A DNA stretch of 64,000 bases. It comes from Phorcus lineatus (Eukaryota; Mollusca; Gastropoda; Trochida; Trochidae). The translations under genes were made by a program, and so were the position numbers. Shown here piece after piece: positions 25,129 to 36,148 of this stretch. How positions within the stretch are numbered: the first letter of the stretch is position 1; every line of letters starts with the position of its first letter. The notes under the pieces were generated by a model. It saw only the letters and a program-made list of their open reading frames with translations, was not told where the DNA came from and searched no databases. The stretch is from NCBI GenBank assembly GCA_921293015.1, contig OV121087.1:8940501-9004500 (forward strand), given 5' to 3'.

Positions 25129-28100
25129 TTATGATGAGTTGCGTAGCCTCAGTCCCCCATCAGCATACAGTAGTTCTCCAGTTACACACGGGGCGAGGTC
25201 TGAAGCAAGGAACGCTGCTACCTGGGCAATCTCTTCAGGTGTTCCAGACCGACCCAGTGAGACAGAAGAGGCAAGATGTGACATCATCTGGAATTAACCG
25301 TTTAAAAGGTGTTGGTTGATTGATTATCATGCAGAGAGATTATGAGATAATGCAACAGTTTAGAATAGTTACTAGATAAAAAAACAATATCAACATTTCT
25401 TAAAAATATACACGATATACAGACACTTCATGATCATTTACTGACAATTATTCAATTAAATTCTATAATTTGTATCTGTTACTTTGGTATAAATATCTAA
25501 AAACGCACTTCAACATGCTGCAATAACAAAGGTGAAATATTTATTCTTTTTAATCAATATAAACCCTTTAAATAACCCATCATTAGATGGTGATCGATTG
25601 ATGGTTAAGTTTGATAACTAGGCTTAAATTTCTTCGTACTTTTCGGGGATTTTTCACATTGCTTCGTTGAATGACTCTTGTAGGAATAAAGCCGGGACTG
25701 AAACAGAGTATAAGCAAAATATTTAGATGATGAAACCCATCAAAATAGTTTCTTTTTTTATTTAATGTACATATATGCATGAGGGTTCGGAAGTGCACAT
25801 TGTGGGAAAATGTATATTTGAGAGAAACATGCAGGTGCTTTATTTTGAAAGTCACCGAATTCTTAGCTAACATCTACACCTAAAGTCGAAACCAGTCGAG
25901 ATCGGCAATATGGCTGCCATAATCCCTCTTTAAAGAGTGTAGGTTTTTCATCTGTATTTTCGTACGTTTTACTAACGATATCGAGTTCCTGTGGCTTCTG
26001 ATCCTTTGAACTAAAATTCCGCAGGTCAAATTTGAAGGGTCGAGTGAAATGTTCTGCATGAGACTCACCAATCTTACCTTCATCTAATCATCATTATACT
26101 TACTTCACGGAATTGACGCGGACTCCCCTTGGTCCGAGTTCTGAATTCAAAACGTGTAAATTTAGTTTACACCAGAGGTTTGTTGAAGCATATAAAGTAA
26201 ACATAATGTTATAAAATATATTCTTGATATGGAGAATATGCTGTTAAACAAAAAGATACAATATTTGTTTATAGTTGTCTTAATGGTGTTGAATTCATTT
26301 TCATATAAATATTCATATGATCAGAGAATGTAAATTGATAGCTTGATACATATTGAAAGGATAAAAATGCTGATAAGAAGTTATCTTGATCTTTGTATAG
26401 GTAAACTACAGTCAATATTAAGATATCAAAGGGAGGGAGAGACAGACAGACAGACAGACGGATAGACAAACGGACATAGTATAATACAATATACACTCTA
26501 CCTGCAGCCAACACCTTTGTAAAGGCATCCAGCGCAACCTTGGACATACAGTAGACTCCCAACTTCTTACTGTAAGCATGTGATTGCAGTAGTGGAGAAC
26601 AAATTTTATGTAATATGATTTTATAACATGGGAATAGCTGATACTCATAACACCTTATGTTAAGATTAAATGCTTCTCTTCACTTTGATATATATATATT
26701 TAAAGATTATTTCATTTACGCTAAGTCAGCAATTTGGGAAATGGGAATAGCTAGATTTGTTTCTGGTAAATGGTCATTTGAATGTCAAATTCTTATCAGG
26801 TTTCATTTAAGACGAATTTTATATACTAACAATTGGCCATTCTGACGTGGTGTAATTTTGATATCAAATGCTTATTTGAAGACAAAATCAACATATAATT
26901 TCATTTGTTGTTAGTTAGCATTCAGTTTAATGGAAATAGTTGGTATGTCAAGGATGACATGTTATTTCACCGTCACACTCTTCCCTCGTTTCCATAATTA
27001 TTAAGATGAATTTCACTTAAATTTCTGTTTCATTTCATTTTTAGTATTCTAAAATATTGGAATAACTTGAATATAACTATTTACATGTTATTGTAACCTT
27101 AAATGTTTATAATATTTTATCTTAATACGAATTTTACAAAGAAAGTTGTGTATACTCGTTTTCAGTTAACATTCAGTAAATTTGGAATAGCTGGTATGTC
27201 ACTTAAAACATTCTATTTCACAGTCATACGCTTCTTTTATTATCGTTCATATATCATACACTTCTTTTATTATTGTTAACATATGAAACCTACCAAAAAT
27301 GTTTCATGTATTGTTGATTAGTACTATTTAGAATAGGAATGTTGGCAAGTCTTAAAAATAAGCTATTTCACAGTCAAACGCCTCTTGTGATGTTACTTGG
27401 ATATGTTGCTTACCTTTTCAAAATAGCTTTAGAACTAAAGTAAAATAAAGTTCTTCTTTTAAATCATCTTAAAGACTCACCAGGATATCCGACGCAGTGC
27501 TCGATATATTCACAATGTCTTGAGTGATATAGCTTTGGTTCAGAATATGGCCTAAGTTAATTTACTGTAGTCAGAGACATGATACGATATAGGATCTTCC
27601 TATCAATACCAACCAGAATGTCAAGTTGACCGAACTTGTCCATGGTTTGAGTTACTAGCTCCCTGCGGTCTTCAACTCGAACGATGTCACCGACTGTCGT
27701 CAGTATCTTTAATGGTGAAAATTAAAAGCATGAAGTGTCAATTAAACTGTTCTATGATAATTGATGAAGTTGTCTCCCAGTTTTTCGGTCTCTATTTATC
27801 TTATTCATCTTGTGTAATGAAAATAACATAAAATACTAAGACGATATTATTGCTTTATCAAATCCATATCTCACTATTCAGCGTTTAATGTTTTTTTTAT
27901 ATTTAACTAGAAACAAATATAAACAAATTGGAAGTGTGTTACCGAAAAAAACACCAGGTGATAATATACTATGATAAGAGATAATCCGTTATAGTTACGT
28001 TCCAACGAAATAATAAAACAATATAGATTCAAGAACTAACATCAGTTTTTGACAGATTTGTTTTTGAAGCCACCTCATGCAGATTGTCCGGTTTTCGACC

Positions 28101-29116
28101 AGCAAATGAAAGTCTTGCTCCCTGCTTATCAAAGTATTCAGCTATGGCTGCTCCGATACCAGAACTCGCACCTAGCAGTAACCAGAAATCCAGATATCAA
28201 AATAGTGTGCACGTTATTTAAGGCGCCAATTTAAGTCTATAGTACAATTGAGTGTCCCATACACAAATGTATATCATGGAACGTGGTGTTTATATGCATG
28301 GTGTATCGTATTATAGTAACGCGTCCAGGGACGGAGTAGAACATGACTAGCAATAACTCCCTTGAGTTATACCATACAATAAAAATTCAGAGTTATACTC
28401 ATAGAATAACATGTACACTGTCTTACACACGTTATTGGGAAAATTGTAAACATGGTACAATAAAATGCGCCTAGATAATGCTATATCAAAACTAAACAAG
28501 ACGTTGTGATACTCATTAAGATGTGTAGGTTGTGGAAGACACGAGTGAAGATTGAGAGTACATGTATGTAAGCCTATTGTATTAACTTAAAATTGAATAC
28601 TCCTATCTGTCGTAATACACCAATGTGAGACGAATCGAGACCAGTGGGTAATCTTAGATTTAGGACGAAAGATTTGAATAGACTGTTAACGACAAGAAAG
28701 TTAAAGACACACAGCCTTTTTCAATAAAAATAATTCTGGGAAAATGCTACTCTGTTGTCTTCCAGTACTACATTCAATTTATTCATAGACTCAATGTTTA
28801 TTGGGGTTTTTGTGATTTACCTCCTAAATAATTTTTTGTGAATCCGCTGTCTTATTCATTAATAAATAACATATGGATAATGGTTATGAAATGTGTGACA
28901 TGTTATTTTCAATGGGGGAAAAGAACCTCGGAGGGACATGACATGACAACGATACTTGAAAACATAGTCTTTTACATATTACATAATTTTTACACTGTGC
29001 TTCTTATAAAATCAGATATCAAAACGATTGATAATGAACATATCCAACAAATGTAGAAATGATATGAAGTATTATATACCTGTGATTAGAGCAACCTTTC
29101 CTTTGAGTGACTGCAT
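25129..29116 (-). pseudogene. SDR-family oxidoreductase, right copy (SDR3), NNAG exon missing
   Basis: Third copy of the array, with shorter introns. Exons in transcript order: 29080-29116 (MQSLKGKVALIT), 28041-28171 (TGASSGIG completes across the join), 27614-27706, then about 27481-27518, 26502-26569, 26104-26140, 25640-25697, 25129-25287. The 139-nt exon with NNAG and the tetrad Asn is absent: only about 95 bases separate exon 3 from the exon 5 remnant. Exon 5 has lost bases at its acceptor and would meet a TGA if joined to exon 3. Exon 6 keeps GVYCMSK (YxxxK), but its only visible acceptor gives 68 nt rather than 70, a second frame problem. Exon 8 is one codon shorter and exon 9 ends in RNSS. 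Probably a pseudogene; the first two and last three exons are well kept, so decay may be recent. Confidence 0.68.
26436..26475. repeat. GACA-type microsatellite in SDR3 intron
   Basis: GACAGACAGACAGACAGACG followed by diverged GATAGACAAACGG units, close to the exon 6 donor side. Confidence 0.9.
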
Positions 29117-29296
29117 AATGGCTGCAGACGGAAAAATCTAGGTCATTACGACAGGGAACTCTTGTATTTTTTAGAGAGTGGACAGATCAGGGTGAAAGGG
29201 ATCGAAAGTATGAGAAAAAAAGACGGAAAGAATGGCATAGTGAGATATAGGAAGCACGTTTTGTAATGTAGGCATGTTTTCAGTATGTAGGGAGTT

Positions 29297-29391
29297 GGGG
29301 TAGAGATAGCGCAGTGGTTAGCGCTTTCGGGATATAAGTGAATTACTATAGAAAGTGAGTACCCCACATCACCTCACCTCAATATGTAGGT
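29297..29391 (+). mobile_element. SINE S1, internally deleted (head and tail only)
   Basis: The A-box head ATAGCGCAGTGGTTAGCGC joins almost directly to the tail AAGTGAATTAC and CACCTCACCTCA; about 220 internal bases are missing. Confidence 0.7.
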
Positions 29392-30325
29392 CTAGTATGT
29401 AAGATTTTAAGGAAGCTTCCGAAATGTTTTCTGCAAGTACTTTTCCGAGTCATCGTTAATGATAACAAAAATGTAATTGTAATCAACATTGCTAAAACAT
29501 CATCCCGTAAACATTATTAAGACTGAGTGTCTTTTACTACGGAAATGAACAAATGATCTATTTTATCATATCATAACTTCATAATCATATAATTGTTGTT
29601 GCAGGGAAGACATTCATTCCCTCTGGTGAAATTATCTAATCTGAAATGAATGCTAAGGAAAGCAAATCTTTATTTATCTTTATTTAAATTGTCAAGGATA
29701 TCAATGAAACCACAGGTGCTCTTCATTAAAGTCATAGTCTCATTTTTGCAAGACAAATTGTAATAAATGCCGGACAAATAGTTCACCACTCACAGAAATC
29801 TTTCCCCTGACGTTTGCAACAATTTTCAGAACTCTGCAGGCATTCTAGCCCTCAATAATGAAGTTCAAACTACCCTACCCTACCCAAATATTATGTCTTT
29901 TGCGAGCGTTAGTCCTTACCACGTCATTTCGCTAAGGCTATGACGAATAACACTTAAAATTTCCCAGCTGAATATCCAATGAAAATAGATAATAGCTTAC
30001 GCTTTTTCAAATACAGAAATAACAAAAAGGTGGTAAACTCAATGAAGAATACGTCTGTCATAAGTATCGGCGCTGCGATTACTAGATTTCCGGTGTTTCG
30101 TACTCGCGATGGGATTGCACTTGATTCGATACCTCATCCAAAACTGTAAAATGGGCATAAAAATAAAAATCTTTGCAAATGCGACAGGAAATATTTGTGT
30201 TAGTGGTCAGATTTTGTTCGTGAAGAATAATTAGTTCAGTTTAGTTGCCTTACAAAAATGAGACTATGACTTTAAGTATGCACTCATGTTACTCACAAGT
30301 GTGAGTTTTAATTCAAGTGTGTGAA

Positions 30326-30412
30326 TAAAGTCCCCCATCAGTATTCAGTATTCTGAAGGTGTGACGCAAAGAACGCTGCCACCTGGACGATCTTTTCAGT
30401 TGTTGCTGTTCT
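30326..30412 (-). pseudogene. Remnant of an SDR last exon (fourth array copy)
   Basis: Read on the minus strand, this gives TEKIVQVAAFFASHL, clearly like TPEEIAQVAAFLASDL of the other copies' last exon. After that come an internal deletion, a frame change and an NTDGGL ending. The plus-strand string cccccatcag is also shared with all three last exons. No other exon of this copy was found up to 32 kb. Confidence 0.7.
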
Positions 30413-30879
30413 TTTCGGTGACTAACTTTGGAATTATTTCTGAGCTTAAGCTTTTTACACATTAATGAAAACAATTTAGGAAAACTCAACTGTTTGTACA
30501 TTCAAGGGTAAAACTGAAAACACATTTAATATTTTTTGGACGTCTATGCAAACTTTCTCGTAATAACTTTGCAAAAAAAAAATTTTGTGCAATAATAACA
30601 ACCTCTTCAATATCCTCAATCAATATAAAAGAAATATAATACAGAAGGTCTATTTCCTTCGAAACTTGAATGGCGTAAAATTCTAAATACATCCATAATG
30701 AAGAACATCTATTGCAGATGCAAACATAATTTAATGCAAACATGAGTCTTTATATTATTTACATGTTAACAATAAACTTAAGTGTCACATTCTTTGTCAA
30801 ATATCTTACTTGAACCCTAATCATTAATCTGTTTTACAGTTATGCATTAAAATCTCATCACATGGGAAAATATCTAAAG

Positions 30880-31478
30880 AATGCAATTTATGTTAATCAT
30901 ACTATGATTTTCATATAGTGCTACATTGTGAACACCCAATGCATTCTTTGTTTTTATGACAGATCTTCTTGAAGTTGACGCTTATTTGGCCCTTGAACTA
31001 CAAGATGAAATTGACATGTTAGCCTTTTTATTTGGAGGAGTTACTGACTTTAATAAATATATTGAACAAAGCACCTATAGGAAACCATTATTTTGCATTT
31101 TTCACGATATGTATACGACTTAAAAAGTCATCTATTACAATGTTACCCGGAATAATCAACTACATGTGTATAATACATTAATAAATAACTACATGGTCTG
31201 TATTAATATCCTATAATAATGCATTCTCTCCCCACAGAGGTAGCTCCGTCCCTATAGAAATTTATGACGGAGCTACCTCTGTTGGGAGAGAATGATAATA
31301 CTGGTACAGTATACATATGTCCATATACTTAATATAAATCCCTATATTAACTTAATGTGTTAACATGTATATTCAATCTTTTCATTTAATGTATTTGTAT
31401 AAATAAATGTAACATTGTATTCTTATAAATTTATGTATTTGAATATATGTTCAAACTTGAGGAAATAAAAAGTCTATC
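30880..31478 (+). mobile_element. Decayed LINE tail related to 7797-8586
   Basis: Around 30960-31060 one frame reads LLEVDAYLALELQDEIDMLA then FLFGG, matching the DVIDLNVFVNLW...FLFGG stretch of the first LINE. The end is GAGGAAATAAAAAGTCTATC with a TCTC run. It is interrupted at 31222-31294 by the family P palindrome. Confidence 0.6.
31222..31294. mobile_element. 73-bp near-perfect palindrome, minimal member of element family P
   Basis: Two inverted arms of about 30 bases, each running from the ATTCTCTCCC-type outer end through the AGAGGTAGCTCCGTC core, with only about 12 bases between. ATAAT lies on both sides and may be a target duplication. It sits inside a decayed LINE tail, so it inserted or formed after the LINE. 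Confidence 0.65.
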
Positions 31479-31966
31479 TCTCTCTATCGTCGATAGGAAT
31501 TTGCATGCATGTTCATATGAGAAGATCGATTATTTTGCCGACCAACAAAATATCCATAAAGATAGGGGTTATAGTTTTCGAATACACGTGAAGTCTATTT
31601 AATCGAACGAAGATAATTATCAATCTGCTGTGTACGTAGCAATAGGGATATATAACTTCTTGATTACATCTTATCTTCAATGAGAAATGTCGGATGAATA
31701 TCACATGAAAAGTTATTGTTTGACATATCTGCAAACTTCCCTAGCTACTAAAACACAATTTATAATAAACAGCTAGTCCCACCTAACTACCATTAGACCA
31801 TATTTCTTATTCAATAGCGTCGTCATAAACAAAACATGATTAGGTTTTGAAGCACCATATAAGTGTCAGTCTGCTGTTGAAACAATGTGTGTCTATGCGT
31901 GTTGAGGGAAGAATTTACTGCCATTGAGGGTAGTACAGATGTAGTAAAACCCACGCGGTAGAGCTG

Positions 31967-32008
31967 CCATACCTCGAGTAGCGTCCTTACGAATGTGTTA
32001 ACCCTTTG
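31967..32008 (+). promoter_or_regulatory. Block shared upstream of inhibitor gene A
   Basis: Contains GTAGCGTCC followed by TAACCCTTT, about 255 bases before the start codon. The same two words in the same order lie about 231 bases before the start of gene B (35877-35918). It may be a shared promoter element, a 5' untranslated exon, or simply leftover duplication homology. Confidence 0.35.
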
Positions 32009-32262
32009 ATCCTTTGCACAACATGTTAATTCAATACGTAAAAACCATAATCATGTACTAAGCGATTAAGTTGTTCGATATAAAAAAAATGCATTTAATT
32101 ATCCCCTATGTAGAGGAAGTGTCAACTGGTAAACGATGATAGTCGCAGATCCACCGACGATTAAGACTAAAGGGTTAAGATGAAAGCGGATACGGCGAGT
32201 CGATGTGAACATATCGTTGATAGAGCGGGTGGGCGGTAGACACTGACAACACACAGTACAAC

Positions 32263-34080
32263 ATGTCTGCACCGGAGCGACGCTGGCCTGATCTTGTGGG
32301 CAAGGTAAGTACACACAAGCTCGTATATGGCCACATCATTAGTGTTGGGAGGTCTCTCTTTTAATCAGATACTAAAACTAATGCTACATCTACATATATA
32401 TAATCAATGCCAAATCCTTATGTATACGCTGTGAGACTGATCTTGAATCTATATTCGTTTGTGTCAGTGGAAACTCGCTGGCTATTCTTAGTATCAACCG
32501 CTTACACACGCGAATATACTTCCGTATTTTCTTTTACAATAAGCGACATGGCCTTTTTAAAATATAATGTTTGCGTTTCTTTTCGGTTCTAATGATGACT
32601 ACACTTTTGATAACTCAGCTTGAATTAGTTCTGCTTTCATCTACAGCAATGTTTTATTATTTACATTTGCTAAAATGATTAGTCAGTAATAAATATATGA
32701 CACGATGAAAACTATATGTTGCTTTTCTCACAATCAACACTTCCGATAGTCCTAATGATAGAAATGAACAACGAAAATAAACTGATCGATTCCTTAGACT
32801 ATTCATACTGATAAAAAATTGTTTTGTTTTTCATTCTTGCAGACTGGTGAGGAGGCAAAACAAGCTATAGAAGCGGAAGATTCGAGCTTACAGGTATGAT
32901 ATCACAATAAGTCTCTTTTAGCCTTAATACAGTGTATATTTGAATTTCATGTTGTGCTCTTGGTACCAGGTAGCAGCAGTGCAGCGTAAGATTTAGACTA
33001 TAATTTAGTTTATGAAAAATTCTAATAATTGGCTGTTCCTTCATCCATGATATATTTTTCTTTGGGCTCCTATATGGACCTAGACTGTATAAAAGGCTCT
33101 TTAATATACACAGTCATGAAGCAGGACTACGTCAGTTCAAGCGATGTTCTATCCCTACATTGCAAGGAAGCATCATCTCACATATAATAATGTTTTCTGG
33201 TGTGACCTGGCCTCCCGGGTGACGAGTGGACGAATTACCAGCTGAGCTACGTCCCTGGTAGAAGCCCCCTTCTAAGTTTACAAAAATATGTCGCGAATTA
33301 AAAATTTTAATATGTTATTGTTAACTTAATTAAATGAAAATGTATTTGTAATCATGTTTGTAAATTTTAATGGAGGGATTACTTGTTGTCAATGTAAATC
33401 TGTAGAAAAACAAAATTTCAATCAATGTAGATCTTAATCTAAGCTACGCAGACATTATGAGCTTATTTTAATGAAATTGGTAAAAACGTCGATTTGTTTC
33501 TTCTCTTGCAAGCTCATAGCCCGAAGGGGCGGGATAGCGCGTTTGGCTTCGGATCAAGAGGTCTGTGGTTCGAATCCCGCCAGGGGCTCGACAACTTTGT
33601 CGTCAGTAGAGAACTGTTCTACACGCAGTCAGGTTTGGGTGCAATGCTACACTGAATTTCAGCGCAGTACCACCCATGGTTCGCTAGTTCCAGCCGGTGC
33701 GGTTTCACAGCAATACCTAACCACAATGGCTTTGCGGGCTTTCTCCCTGCAATAATACTAGCAGCCGCGATATAAGTGAAATAATCTTGAAAGCGGCGTT
33801 AAACACCAACTCACCTCACCTCATAGCCGGAAGGAAATGTTCAACAACTTCAAAAGTTATGAAGGATTTATCTATGACGAGAATATATCTAAAATAAATA
33901 TATATCGTCCATGAAACTTTCACATTGATGTACATTATTCAAGATAACTATGTAATTTTCTTTTGTCAGGTGGTTATTCTTCCTGAGAACTCCATGGTAA
34001 CGATGGACATGCGCCCTGACAGAGTGCGCATCTTTGTGAAGGCGGATGGGACAGTAGCCACGCCCCCGATGACGGGATAG
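32263..34080 (+). CDS. Potato inhibitor I / eglin-type serine protease inhibitor, copy A (67 aa)
   Basis: Small single-domain inhibitor of MEROPS family I13 (eglin c / barley CI-2 type), which blocks serine proteases by a canonical binding loop without needing disulphides. Exons: 32263-32304, 32843-32893, 33970-34080, with GT-AG borders and intact frame. Visible family signature: WPDLVGKTGEEAK near the start, VVILPENSMVT, the loop TMDMRPDRVRIF, and a Gly C-terminus. By alignment with eglin c (TLDLR), P1 is Met, predicting chymotrypsin, elastase or subtilisin-like targets (inference). No Cys residues and no signal peptide, so it is cytosolic or released by another route unless an upstream exon exists. 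A polyadenylation signal AATAAA lies at 34334-34339. Intron 2 contains a tRNA-related SINE relic and a second, head-deleted SINE. Confidence 0.88.
32980..33261 (-). mobile_element. Second tRNA-derived SINE family (S2) in inhibitor gene A intron
   Basis: Minus-strand head GACGTAGCTCAGCTGGTAAT is a clear tRNA A-box region, with a decayed B box after it. The body matches 11699-11925 over roughly 180 bases, including CTTTGGGCTC, AGACTGT and CACAGTCATGAAG (plus-strand words). Its sequence is unlike SINE S1. Confidence 0.62.
33527..33823 (+). mobile_element. SINE S1 in intron 2 of inhibitor gene A, A box deleted
   Basis: Keeps GGGATAGCGC but lacks the following AGTGGTTAGCGC half of the A box. B box GGTTCGAATCC, body and GCGGCGTTAAACACCAACTC tail are well preserved. 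Confidence 0.8.
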
Positions 34081-34333
34081 ACTGATCATGCCTTCAAACT
34101 GAGAAATTGAACTTTGATTGATAATAATAACTGAAATATCTCCTATTAAGGAATTAATCATATTGACTGAAATCCCCAATCACTATTGATTTTCACTTTA
34201 TGGTCATATACATGGTAATATACGCTTGTTAAACTTCGTTGCATGTCAACGTTTATCAAACATGCTTGGTCAAATTACGGGAAATGCGTCAGTTCACAAC
34301 GCATCCTGAAAGCTCATTCATCTCTTCATTCGT

Positions 34334-34339
34334 AATAAA
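34334..34339 (+). terminator. Polyadenylation signal of inhibitor gene A
   Basis: Canonical AATAAA about 255 bases after the stop codon, the first such signal downstream on this strand. Confidence 0.55.
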
Positions 34340-34464
34340 AGTATTTATAGAAGACCATTTTAGTTGTTGTTTTCATCACTTTTATGTGCATATTTCTTGA
34401 AGTTGGTAAAAAAGTTGAGCATTCAGTACATGCTGAACGTGGTCATAGTATGCATACATATTCG

Positions 34465-34759
34465 TGGGGTGGGATAGCGTAGTGGTTATAGCCCGTTCGG
34501 CTTCGGATTGAGATGTCAGGCGTTTGAATTCCGCCAGCGGCTTGGCAACGTTTTCTGCAGAAGAGAACTGTTCTACATACAGTAAGGTTTCGGTGTTGTT
34601 CTTCTCTGATTTTCACGTCAATAATCAAATTGTTCCAGCAGATGGTAACAGGTTTCACTGCAATACATAGCCACAATAGTATTGCGGGCTTTCTTCCTGC
34701 AGTAATACTAGCAGTGGTGATAAGTGAAATTAGTTTGAAAGCGGCGTTAAATCCAAAAT
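34465..34759 (+). mobile_element. SINE S1 downstream of inhibitor gene A, diverged
   Basis: Head GGGATAGCGTAGTGGTTATA and tail GAAAGCGGCGTTAAA are clear. Part of the body (about 34595-34645) is replaced by unrelated sequence. Confidence 0.72.
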
Positions 34760-35599
34760 ATCATCGTTTAGTGTGTGACAAGAAGCATATGAGAAATATG
34801 GTACTGTATTCATTTGTTTCCTTCGTTTGCAGTTTGTACTGTAAATTGAGGTGGTAACACCCTTCTCAGCCAATAAGATATTGATATGAAGTGCAACACA
34901 TACTGATATTTAATCATAATACAATAATATAAATTTGTGTGGCTCTTTGAGCATGCCCCTTTGTGGTGTGGAGTCGAGCGCAATATAAGTATGCTCATTA
35001 TTATATTTTCATGTCTCAAGTTTAAATCTGTCTCCCTAGCATTTAGACTTTCAAGGGGCAGCAATACGTTTTGTAATAAAGTGATATTACGAATAGGAAA
35101 TAAATATTTCTAATTGCAAGATTTTTTATTAAAAGAAGTAGTCCTAAAATGACCTTACCATATTTACTTAGACAATGGAAACACATTTCACTACCGCATA
35201 CGATTAAAAGGTATGCACACCAAATTGGTTTTTATTTGATACGTGATAATTTAACATGTCTACGGAAAATTGGGTTGAGTAATGAGAAAAAATACGATTA
35301 ACTTTATGACAAGCTAAATGAATAGTCACTTTATAGTCAGGTTTACAGTTATGTTTACCTTAAAAATGTGTCATATCATAAATGAATAAATTTTAAAATG
35401 GAAGGTTTACGAAAAGTAAAATTCGGCACTATGATAATACGAAAAAGTTGACTTGCAAAGCCTTAGAACAGGTCTTACATGAACTCTATCCATACATATC
35501 TTTTCGTTCATAAATTGTTCTATAGGTATGGTTTACAGTTATTTAACTTACATACATACAAGTGGAACGAAGAATTTCAACTTCTTAAGATTTAAATGA
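34760..35599. other. Intergenic between inhibitor genes A and B
   Basis: AT-rich; no exon or recognisable element seen in this part. Confidence 0.5.
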
Positions 35600-35735
35600 C
35601 CGAAAATATGATAATTTTAACATTGAAAAAATAAATAAACTTTAGAACGGCGAATGGTATTTTGGCTTTTTTAAGGCGATTTAAAAAATTGATCTAACAT
35701 ACTCTGTGTCACTTTGAGTTAAGCATACTTAATGG
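35600..35735. repeat. R1 repeat fragment between inhibitor genes
   Basis: ACTTTAGAACGGCGA, ATTTTGGCT and ACTCTGTGTCACTTTGAG match the distal part of the 9416 and 22648 copies. Confidence 0.55.
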
Positions 35736-35876
35736 TCTTCTACTTCACTAGCAATATGAAATAACGCATTAAACAATCTCTGACCTGGCGTTCATCTTTC
35801 CTCACCCAGAGTGGGTGTATTTTATTGCACTTCAGTTTGATTATTCTATAGTGCTATAAAACACTGCGAGTCTGAC

Positions 35877-35918
35877 ATGGCTGAAGTAGCGTCCATATAC
35901 ATTGTATAGTAACCCTTT
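35877..35918 (+). promoter_or_regulatory. Block shared upstream of inhibitor gene B
   Basis: GTAGCGTCC then TAACCCTTT, matching 31967-32008 in order and in distance to the start codon, while the surrounding sequence is less alike. A TATAAA-like string lies just before it, near 35854. Function is inferred only. Confidence 0.35.
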
Positions 35919-36148
35919 CAACCACACGTCGAAAAGTTCTATTTTGCCAATCATATTTTTTAATTCGTTCGCATCTGATGCATAGGCCATTATGAACAAA
36001 TCTCAACATGCAATATCCAGGAGGTCTTTCCTTGATTATAAATCAAGCTTGATCAGGTATCAAACCCAGCTGGGATCAAACGGGTTAATCTAGATCGGGT
36101 TAAACACTTATCCTCTCAGTGTTAATCCTAATCACGTTGGATAAAGTC

